Below, one piece after another: positions 7,341 through 12,586 of a DNA stretch of 12,586 bases. The DNA lies in assembly GCA_012837655.1 (NCBI GenBank), contig DUQT01000209.1, forward strand, positions 1 to 12,586. Reading direction: 5' to 3'. The DNA comes from Actinomyces sp. GTDB taxonomy: Bacteria; Actinomycetota; Actinomycetes; Actinomycetales; Actinomycetaceae. Made by a program: the position numbers and the translations under genes. How positions within the stretch are numbered: position 1 is the first letter of the stretch; every line of letters begins with the position of its first letter. The notes under the pieces were generated by a model. The model saw only the letters and a list, made by a program, of their open reading frames with translations. It was not told the DNA's origin and searched no databases.

Positions 7341-8540
7341 TTAAGACCGCACGAAGTCCACCAGCAGATCCATTCCGGTGGTCACTTCTTCCGTAGATCC
7401 GGCGAAGGAAATTCTTACAAACTTCTTCCCATCCAACACCGGGTCGAGGCCGTCACCTGGCTTTGAGTTTGGCGCGAAATCAATACCCGGCGTCACTGCA
7501 ACTCCAGTTGCTTCCAATAGCTCTGCCGCCCACTGCGCGGAATCCTCACACAGGTGGGAAACGTCCGCGTAACAGTAAAATGCGCCATCAGCCGGCGCGA
7601 GCAGCGGCGTGCTAATCAAACGCAAGCCCTCCAGCACGATCCGACGATTCTCAGCGTAACGCTTCACGTGCTCATCCAGTTCCGCAACGGATTCAGTATC
7701 GAATGCTGCGATCGCCGCGAACTGCGACAGCGTCGGAGCTGACAGATTCAGGTTCCCAAGTAGCAACTCCACCGGCCGTACCAGCTCGGTCGGCACAACG
7801 GCCCAACCTAGTCGCCACCCCGTCATTGAGTAATACTTCGAGAACGACCCCACCGCAATATTTTGGTCAGAAAACTGAACCACCGACGTGCACTCCGGAC
7901 CAAACGAGATACCGTGGTAAATCTCGTCAGAAATCAGCAGACACTCGTTTTCGTCGCACCATTTTGCGATGGCCTTCAGCATTTCCGGCTCAAGGATCGT
8001 TCCCGTGGGGTTCGAGGGCGATGCTAACAACAGTCCAGCCGGAGACTTGCCCTGCTTCTTGAGTTCCTCGAGTTGTTCCACGCTTGGTTGCCAGCGCGTA
8101 TCTGGACCGGTGTCGATGTCAACGACTTCGTATCCCAGAGCCTTCAGTGTGTTCCGGTAGGCCGCGTATCCCGGTCGCGTCATTGCAACGCGCTCCCCCG
8201 CTTCAAACGCGGCGAGGAAGATTGCGGTAAACGCCGCCGATGATCCCGTGGTAATGACGATGTTGTCTGGATTTACCGAGGTGTCATACTCATCCTGGTA
8301 GTGCTTTGCGATCCGTTCGCGCAACGCGCGTATTCCGTTTGAGTCCGTGTAGCCAAGCTGCTCATCTTCGAGCGCCTGGTGCGCGGCCTCAAGAACAGGA
8401 GTGGGTGCAGGGGTAGATGGTTGACCCAGACACAGTGAGTAGATTTCTCTGCCATTTTGGGCAAGCTCGTTGCCCTGTTTCAAAATCTCCATTGCACGGA
8501 ATGGAGGAACTTGACCTCGATTTGATAAACGCACTGCCAT
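7341..8540 (-). CDS. Class I PLP-dependent aminotransferase (AspB-like)
   Basis: This 399-aa cytoplasmic fold-type I aminotransferase moves an amino group between an amino acid and a 2-oxo acid. The PLP lysine is Lys235 in SFSKYYSMTGWRLGW. Other family marks are LGYTDSNGIRALRERIA (substrate and cofactor pocket), TTGSSAAF, SPSNPTGT, ISDEIYHG (Asp and Tyr that contact PLP) and FVRISFAG near the end, with the Arg that holds the substrate carboxylate. From memory it resembles mycobacterial proteins annotated as AspB, but the substrate cannot be read from sequence. The ATG at 8540 is chosen because the protein then begins MAVRLSNRGQVPPF like its relatives; the longer frame starts at a TTG with no support. 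No clear SD precedes it. It lies downstream of ettA on the same strand, behind an intrinsic terminator. Confidence 0.92.
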   Translation of the reverse strand: MAVRLSNRGQVPPFRAMEILKQGNELAQNGREIYSLCLGQPSTPAPTPVLEAAHQALEDEQLGYTDSNGIRALRERIAKHYQDEYDTSVNPDNIVITTGSSAAFTAIFLAAFEAGERVAMTRPGYAAYRNTLKALGYEVVDIDTGPDTRWQPSVEQLEELKKQGKSPAGLLLASPSNPTGTILEPEMLKAIAKWCDENECLLISDEIYHGISFGPECTSVVQFSDQNIAVGSFSKYYSMTGWRLGWAVVPTELVRPVELLLGNLNLSAPTLSQFAAIAAFDTESVAELDEHVKRYAENRRIVLEGLRLISTPLLAPADGAFYCYADVSHLCEDSAQWAAELLEATGVAVTPGIDFAPNSKPGDGLDPVLDGKKFVRISFAGSTEEVTTGMDLLVDFVRS

Positions 8541-8596
8541 AACGTCATGGTGACACAAATCCGTAGCGTGCGGGGGTCTTGTTCACACGTTGAAAA

Positions 8597-8648
8597 ACCC
8601 GAGTGGCCTGAGGTTTTGCGCGGTTAAGCGCCCTCAGTCCACTCGGGT
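8597..8648 (-). terminator. Intrinsic terminator after ettA, upstream of the aminotransferase
   Basis: ACCCGAGTGG (8597-8606) pairs with CCACTCGGGT (8639-8648), and inside it CTGAGG (8608-8613) pairs with CCTCAG (8632-8637), with one mismatch between the two stems. A small GCGC/GCGC stem (8618-8621, 8628-8631) lies in the loop. On the minus strand the stem runs into TTTTT (8597-8593), so it is a proper intrinsic terminator in the ettA direction. It ends 56 bp before the aminotransferase ATG, so it could also act as an attenuator for that gene. Confidence 0.75.
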
Positions 8649-8671
8649 CAATCAGAGAATCTTAGTGGGGC

Positions 8672-8728
8672 TACCGGCCTGCTCGGCCGGGTATTAGCCA
8701 GTACTGCTTGAGGTGAATCGCGCAGTAC
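8672..8728 (-). other. Two small stem-loops in the ettA-aminotransferase gap
   Basis: CCGGCC (8674-8679) and GGCCGG (8685-8690) form a 6-bp GC-rich stem with a 5-nt loop. GTACTGC (8701-8707) and GCAGTAC (8722-8728) form a 7-bp stem with a 14-nt loop. With the terminator at 8597-8648 they make three hairpins within about 130 bp. They may be a structured 3' end of the ettA mRNA, a leader of the aminotransferase or a small RNA. I do not recognise a known riboswitch class. Confidence 0.4.
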
Positions 8729-8736
8729 CAGTCCCC

Positions 8737-10419
8737 CTAGTCTCGCTTGAGGCGGCGGTGCGTCACGCGGTGTGGGCGTGCAGCTTCTTCACCTAGACGT
8801 TCGACCTTGTTCTTCTCGTAAGCTTCGAAGTTACCTTCGAACCAGTACCAGTTGGCCGGGTTCTCCTCTGTGCCTTCCCACGCCAGAATGTGGGTGGCGA
8901 CGCGGTCAAGGAACCAGCGGTCGTGAGTCACGACAACAGCACAGCCGGGGAACTCTTCCAAAGCGTTTTCTAGCGAGTTGAGTGTCTCAACATCCAGGTC
9001 GTTAGTCGGCTCGTCAAGCAGGAGCAGGTTGCCGCCCTGCTTCAGGGTCAAAGCAAGGTTCAGGCGGTTGCGTTCACCACCGGAGAGGACTCCGGCTGGC
9101 TTCTGCTGATCCGCACCCTTAAAGCCGAAAGCGGACACGTATGCACGTGAGGGAACCTCAGTGTTACCGACCTCGATAAAGTCCAGTCCGTCAGAAACGA
9201 CCTCCCACAATGTCTTATCGGGATCGATTCCGGCGCGAGTCTGGTCGACGTATGAAATCTTAACGGTTTCGCCGATCTTCAGGTCGCCGCCGTCAAGTGG
9301 TTCGAGGCCGACGATGGTCTTGAACAGCGTGGTTTTGCCGACGCCGTTCGGGCCAATAACTCCGACGATGCCGTTGCGTGGTAGTGAGAAGGACAGGCCG
9401 TCGATCAGCTTGCGGTCGCCGAAGCCCTTCTGCAAGTTCTTCGCTTCAATGACAACGTTGCCCAGGCGCGGTCCGGGCGGGATTTGGATCTCTTCAAAGT
9501 CGAGCTTGCGGGTGCGCTCGGCTTCTTCAGCCATCTCCTCGTAGCGGGCCAGACGTGCCTTCTGCTTGGCTTGGCGGCCCTTGGCGTTGGTGCGAACCCA
9601 TTCGAGTTCGTCCTTCAAACGCTTGGCAAGCTTGGCGTCCTTCTTGCCCTGAATCTGAAGGCGGTCGCGCTTCTTTTCCAGGTAGGTCGTGTAGTTACCC
9701 TCGTACGGGTACAGCTGGCCGCGGTCGACCTCGGCGATCCATTCGGCGACGTGGTCAAGGAAGTACCTATCGTGCGTTACCGCGATGACAGCGCCGGGGT
9801 AGGTGCTGAGGTGCTGCTCGAGCCAGAGGACGGATTCCGCGTCCAGGTGGTTAGTGGGCTCGTCGAGCAGTAGTAGGTCCGGCTGCTCTAGGAGCAGGCG
9901 GCACAGTGCGACGCGGCGACGCTCACCACCGGAGAGGACCTTTACGTCCATGTCTCCGGGAGGACAACGCAGCGCGTCCATCGCCTGGTTGAGCTGTGAT
10001 TCGAGCTCCCAGCCATTGACCGCGTCGATCTGGGTCTGCAGGGTGCCCATTTCTTCCATGAGCGCATCGAAGTCAGCGTCCGGATTGGCCATTTCTTCTG
10101 AAACGGCGTTGTAGCGCTCGAGCTTTTCGACAGTGTCAGCAACGCCCAGTTGAACGTTTTCCAGAACTGTCTTGTCTTCATCTAGCGGAGGTTCCTGCTG
10201 GAGGATTCCAACCGTGTATCCCGGAGTTAGGCGAGCTTCTCCGTTTGAGGGCTCGTCTAGTCCAGCCATGATCTTCAAGATTGAAGACTTTCCGGCTCCG
10301 TTGGGGCCGACCATACCGATCTTCGCCCCGGGGAAGAACGCCATTGTGACGTCGTTAAGAATTACTTTGTCTCCGTGCGTCTTGCGCGCACGAATCATCT
10401 GATAAATGTATTCAGCCAA
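8737..10419 (-). CDS. ettA: Energy-dependent translational throttle protein EttA (ABC-F)
   Basis: This 560-aa cytoplasmic ABC-F ATPase binds the ribosomal E site and couples entry into elongation to the ATP/ADP state. It has two ATPase domains and no membrane segments: Walker A GPNGAGKSS (38-46) and GPNGVGKTT, signatures LSGGERRR and LSGGERNR, and Walker B LLLLDEPTNHLD and LLLLDEPTNDLD. The catalytic glutamates are Glu187 and Glu470, almost exactly where E. coli EttA has Glu188 and Glu470. A helical arm follows Walker A 1, and a charged linker rich in Lys/Arg (around NAKGRQAKQKARLARYEEM) joins the domains. The start is TTG at 10419 with GAAGG (10427-10431) 7 nt upstream; the protein then begins LAEYIYQMIRARK like the family. 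The frame is open a further 45 codons to another TTG, which would add an unrelated stretch. Confidence 0.96.
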   Translation of the reverse strand: MAEYIYQMIRARKTHGDKVILNDVTMAFFPGAKIGMVGPNGAGKSSILKIMAGLDEPSNGEARLTPGYTVGILQQEPPLDEDKTVLENVQLGVADTVEKLERYNAVSEEMANPDADFDALMEEMGTLQTQIDAVNGWELESQLNQAMDALRCPPGDMDVKVLSGGERRRVALCRLLLEQPDLLLLDEPTNHLDAESVLWLEQHLSTYPGAVIAVTHDRYFLDHVAEWIAEVDRGQLYPYEGNYTTYLEKKRDRLQIQGKKDAKLAKRLKDELEWVRTNAKGRQAKQKARLARYEEMAEEAERTRKLDFEEIQIPPGPRLGNVVIEAKNLQKGFGDRKLIDGLSFSLPRNGIVGVIGPNGVGKTTLFKTIVGLEPLDGGDLKIGETVKISYVDQTRAGIDPDKTLWEVVSDGLDFIEVGNTEVPSRAYVSAFGFKGADQQKPAGVLSGGERNRLNLALTLKQGGNLLLLDEPTNDLDVETLNSLENALEEFPGCAVVVTHDRWFLDRVATHILAWEGTEENPANWYWFEGNFEAYEKNKVERLGEEAARPHRVTHRRLKRD

Positions 10420-10462
10420 TTGGATACCTTCAAGAATCAAAGTGGCATTTGCAGTCGTGGCT

Positions 10463-10491
10463 AGTGTACGTGAACAACCGCTACCTTCCAA
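10463..10491 (-). promoter_or_regulatory. Putative promoter of ettA
   Basis: On the minus strand TTGGAA (10491-10486) and TACACT (10468-10463) are 17 bp apart. The predicted start of transcription lies about 35-40 nt before the TTG start codon. Its position after the ssb-side hairpin supports ettA having its own transcript. Confidence 0.45.
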
Positions 10492-10512
10492 CGCGATCAC
10501 GCCAATTTGTAA

Positions 10513-10541
10513 GGGAGGTGGCGCATTACTCGCCACCTCCC
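10513..10541 (-). terminator. Strong hairpin between ssb and ettA
   Basis: GGGAGGTGGCG (10513-10523) and CGCCACCTCCC (10531-10541) form a perfect 11-bp GC-rich stem with a 7-nt loop. On the minus strand it is followed by TTACAAATT, a broken T-tract. It most likely ends the surface protein-ssb transcript, 147 bp past the ssb stop. One arm carries GGGAGG, so an RNA role near the ettA leader cannot be excluded, but the putative ettA promoter lies after it. Confidence 0.6.
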
Positions 10542-10597
10542 CCACTTTCGTCAAGATAGAGCTTGTTTCGGCTTGGATTCTTCGGCTAGGACTTTTC

Positions 10598-10684
10598 TAG
10601 GCTATGGCTGGCCCTGGGCTAAGACCGTGCTACCTGCATCGGCTTCCTGGCTGGCTTAGGCTCTGGCTGGCCCTAAGCTAAGAC
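10598..10684. repeat. Pair of 28-nt direct repeats in GGCT-rich spacer
   Basis: Two copies at 10598-10625 and 10657-10684 match at 25 of 28 positions and share cores TGGCTGGCCCT and GCTAAGAC; the start-to-start distance is 59 bp. The second copy also holds part of an inverted repeat, GCTTAGG (10654-10660) with CCTAAGC (10672-10678), which the first copy does not keep. More GGCT units lie around them from about 10569 to 10700. The function is unknown. Confidence 0.7.
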
Positions 10685-10687
10685 ACC

Positions 10688-11368
10688 TCAGGCTAGAGCT
10701 GTCTCTTTTTGTCCAACGCCCAGCGGATCATCGTTTTCTCCAGCATCTAACGAGTTGTCACCTTCACCGCCAAACGGATTGCCTGTACGTTCACCGCCCA
10801 TTGGATTGCCGTCACCACCTGCGCCAAACTGACCGCCTCCGCCTGTGCTAAACGGGTTACCCCCATCATTCTCCATTGCAGTCCGGTATCCCTCTTTCTT
10901 GATTCGCTTGTATTCGGTCACCCCGTAGCCCAGGTCGTGCCCCACGGTTGTCGCGGTAATGACCAGCTCGGTTCCGCGGTTTCCGGTCTCTGAGTTCGAC
11001 CACTCATTGACTTCAAACTTGCCCGTCACAACGACCGGCTGCCCCTTGAACAGTGATACCGACGCGTTCTCTCCTAACTGCCCCCACATTTTCACCGTGT
11101 ACCAAGCTGTTGAAGCGTCGTGCCAGTTTCCAGCGTCGTCGCGCCCGCGGCGCGTCACCGCCAGCCGACAGCGAGCCACCTTCGTCCCCGATGGCAGTTG
11201 CTTGTAGTCAATGTCGCTGCCAATCCGGCCTCGAACTGTAATATTCACAGCATCGGACGCAAACGTCCGGAGCCTTGACGACGGCTGCACCTGCATCGTC
11301 GCGGTTGTCGTTCCATCTTCGTTGGTTGTGGGCGTGGAGTTCACGTCCCATCCGCCTGATTCGCTCAT
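10688..11368 (-). CDS. ssb: Single-stranded DNA-binding protein family (atypical)
   Basis: This 226-aa protein has one OB fold of the SSB family at about residues 41-150: VNITVRGRIGSD, VARCRLAVTRR, ASTAWYTVKMWGQLGENA, KGQPVVVTGKFEVNEW and LVITATTVGHDLGYG. It should bind ssDNA. Three things are unusual. There is a Thr/Ser-rich N-terminal extension of about 40 residues before the fold. The tail (about 165-226) is Gly/Asn-rich with GNPF, GNPM and GNPF motifs. The C-terminus ends QKETALA instead of the acidic DDIPF tip that recruits partners; an internal DDPLG lies 13 residues from the end. AAGGAG just before the ATG fixes the start. The surface-protein stop is 8 bp upstream and its TAA abuts this SD, so the genes are co-transcribed and probably coupled. 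A second, standard ssb elsewhere is likely (inference). Confidence 0.88.
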   Translation of the reverse strand: MSESGGWDVNSTPTTNEDGTTTATMQVQPSSRLRTFASDAVNITVRGRIGSDIDYKQLPSGTKVARCRLAVTRRGRDDAGNWHDASTAWYTVKMWGQLGENASVSLFKGQPVVVTGKFEVNEWSNSETGNRGTELVITATTVGHDLGYGVTEYKRIKKEGYRTAMENDGGNPFSTGGGGQFGAGGDGNPMGGERTGNPFGGEGDNSLDAGENDDPLGVGQKETALA

Positions 11369-11376
11369 GTTTCTCC

Positions 11377-12586
11377 TTAGTTCTCAGTTCTTGTGTTTCG
11401 TCGACTTTCAGACCTGAACAGCAGGAACCCGAGTCCCATAGACGCAAGCGCCAGCGCAGGAATCGCCAGGTTTTCAACGCCCGTGTTCGCAAGCATCTTC
11501 ACTTCCGATCGTTCAATTCGCGAGGGCGTGGCTGTGGTCTCTTCAGTTGGTTCAGGTTCCTCGGTAGGTTCGGTAACTTCGGTGGTGGGTTCCTCGATTT
11601 CGACCTGGACAACGTGGAAGGTTTCTGCGGGGATTCCGAAGTCAGAAATGAAGTCCTGTAGCAACGTCGCAGGCGTGCTGCCGGCGGCTAGGTTTTCAAG
11701 TTCGTCTGTGCCCTGGTTATGTTCTTCGCGCAAGCTTGAATCAGCTTGCGCGTTGGCGCCCGAGTCGGCGCCTTCGGAGTCCGTTTCTGACTCTTTGCCT
11801 GTCATGTCTTGGTCGTCCGCGAGCGCTGATACCACCCACGTGTAGTACCCGGCCTCAAGGTCGCCTTCCAGGGGCAGTTCCGGTGTCTCGTAGGTTCCCA
11901 CACCCTGCACTGGGAAGATCCCGGTTGCAATTGGTTCTAGATCAGCCGGTGGTGAGTCTGCCTGTTCTGGCTGGGTTTCAAATGGGCCATACAGTTCAGC
12001 ACGGATATTCACTGAAACCGGATTGCCGGCTTCGTCTACCGGCCAAGAATCTGCTGAAACAGTCACAAGATCTACCGGCATCTCGTCGGGCGTAATCGTT
12101 TCGTTCTTGACGTTGGTTTCGATTCCAAGTGCGAGGTTCTCAATTGGAAGGACTGCGCTTCCGCGCGCAGTAATCGTTGACCCCTTACCTGAGACAACTA
12201 TTAGGTCCTGGTGTTTGGAATGCTCCCAGATTCGCAACACATCCGATGGAAGTCCAAGCACTTTCGCTTCAACCTCAACGGTGCCGGGCAGTTCCATGTC
12301 CAGATCGAACTTGACGGGCGCGCCTTCAGTCTTGAGTGTGTGGACGATCTCGCCTCTAACGGGGTGAGTCACCCTCAGTTCAACATCGAGTCCCCGGATC
12401 CAACCGCCACGCCCTCGGACGCCAATATTTTCAATATGCAACTGACGCGAAACGTAGGAAACCCACAAATCGAAATCGTACGGACCCGCGATCTTTTCTG
12501 CGTTGGCGACCATCTGGCGTGCCAGTTTGCCTCCGTCAGAAAGGGTTGGCATAGGAAAACGGCCGAATGCACTCAGCTGGCTTTGG
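11377..12586 (-). CDS. LANTG-anchored surface protein, 3' part (5' end beyond window)
   Basis: This is the C-terminal part of a cell-wall surface protein. The tail is a full sorting signal: LANTG (encoded at 11479-11493), a hydrophobic segment and RSESRRNTR. Before it is a Glu/Thr/Pro-rich wall-spanning stretch, and before that a beta-rich region with GYYTWVVSAL and DFGIPAETFHVV, phrases that from memory recur in large actinobacterial surface proteins. An Asp/Glu/Ser-rich insert of about 50 residues lies between those phrases. The frame is open from the ATG at 12552 to the window edge (reading ...LSAFGRFP before it). That ATG has no SD, and the protein from it would lack a signal peptide, so the gene very probably starts outside. 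An adhesin or host-contact role is inference. It is directly upstream of ssb with an 8-bp gap. Confidence 0.82.
   Translation of the reverse strand, partial: QSQLSAFGRFPMPTLSDGGKLARQMVANAEKIAGPYDFDLWVSYVSRQLHIENIGVRGRGGWIRGLDVELRVTHPVRGEIVHTLKTEGAPVKFDLDMELPGTVEVEAKVLGLPSDVLRIWEHSKHQDLIVVSGKGSTITARGSAVLPIENLALGIETNVKNETITPDEMPVDLVTVSADSWPVDEAGNPVSVNIRAELYGPFETQPEQADSPPADLEPIATGIFPVQGVGTYETPELPLEGDLEAGYYTWVVSALADDQDMTGKESETDSEGADSGANAQADSSLREEHNQGTDELENLAAGSTPATLLQDFISDFGIPAETFHVVQVEIEEPTTEVTEPTEEPEPTEETTATPSRIERSEVKMLANTGVENLAIPALALASMGLGFLLFRSESRRNTRTEN

Noticed and set aside
7213..7344. 43-codon plus-strand frame beginning MKVIAAGGGAIEI after the nucleotidase
   Set aside because: It has no SD, overlaps the aminotransferase stop, and no family is recognised. 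A remnant gene is possible but unsupported.
8597..8728. tRNA or other known RNA gene in the hairpin cluster
   Set aside because: No cloverleaf, no TTC arm and no match to an RNA I recognise.
10420..10554. Upstream extension of ettA to a TTG at 10554
   Set aside because: It would add 45 residues absent from EttA proteins and run through a hairpin arm and the putative promoter; the TTG at 10419 has a good SD and the right N-terminus.
11377..12552. Treating the ATG at 12552 as a complete surface-protein start
   Set aside because: There is no signal peptide and no SD, and the frame stays open to the window edge; it is recorded as 5' partial instead.
1..12586. CRISPR array, transposon ends or prophage genes
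   Set aside because: No regularly spaced repeat series beyond the two-copy 28-nt repeat, no transposase or integrase, and no phage genes were seen.

Overview
The window looks like a chromosomal segment of a moderately high-GC actinobacterium, most likely a host-associated member of the Actinomycetaceae or a near relative. The evidence is the mid-50s percent GC judged by eye, two surface proteins with LAxTG-type sortase signals, an actinobacterial style of MalQ and aminotransferase, and use of GTG and TTG starts with good Shine-Dalgarno (SD) sequences. The genus is inference. No rRNA, tRNA, insertion sequence, CRISPR array or recognisable defence system is visible. Every gap between genes is shorter than 300 bases.

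Layout. (1) 71-3382 is a carbohydrate block. A translationally coupled PTS EIIB-EIIA pair runs on the plus strand. It is followed, convergent across a hairpin, by a minus-strand pair: a second stand-alone EIIB and the 4-alpha-glucanotransferase MalQ. No EIIC permease is inside the window. A 30-bp palindrome overlaps a putative malQ -10 element. (2) 3522-4460 is tesB, an acyl-CoA thioesterase II, divergent from the second EIIB. (3) 4717-7110 is a secreted, sortase-anchored 5'-nucleotidase-family protein with its own promoter and SD. It has substitutions at two expected metal-ligand histidines. A long stem-loop separates it from the next gene. (4) 7341-8540 is a class I PLP aminotransferase on the minus strand. 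(5) 8737-10419 is the translation factor EttA (ABC-F), also minus, followed by small hairpins and an intrinsic terminator that lies just ahead of the aminotransferase. (6) 10688-12586 holds an unusual SSB-family gene preceded, 8 bp away, by the 3' part of a large LANTG surface-protein gene that runs off the right edge.

How the genes work together. The PTS proteins would pass phosphate from HPr through EIIA to EIIB and on to an EIIC encoded elsewhere, while MalQ remodels maltodextrins, so both belong to alpha-glucan and glucose use. The nucleotidase-family protein and the LANTG protein are cell-wall surface proteins, with nucleotide salvage and adhesion as plausible roles. TesB, EttA and the aminotransferase are housekeeping genes. 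I did not find a clear new multi-gene system. The points most worth following are the substituted metal site in the surface nucleotidase, the surface-protein/ssb coupling together with the SSB that lacks a DDIPF tip, the malQ palindrome, the hairpin cluster before the aminotransferase and the 28-nt repeats between ssb and ettA.
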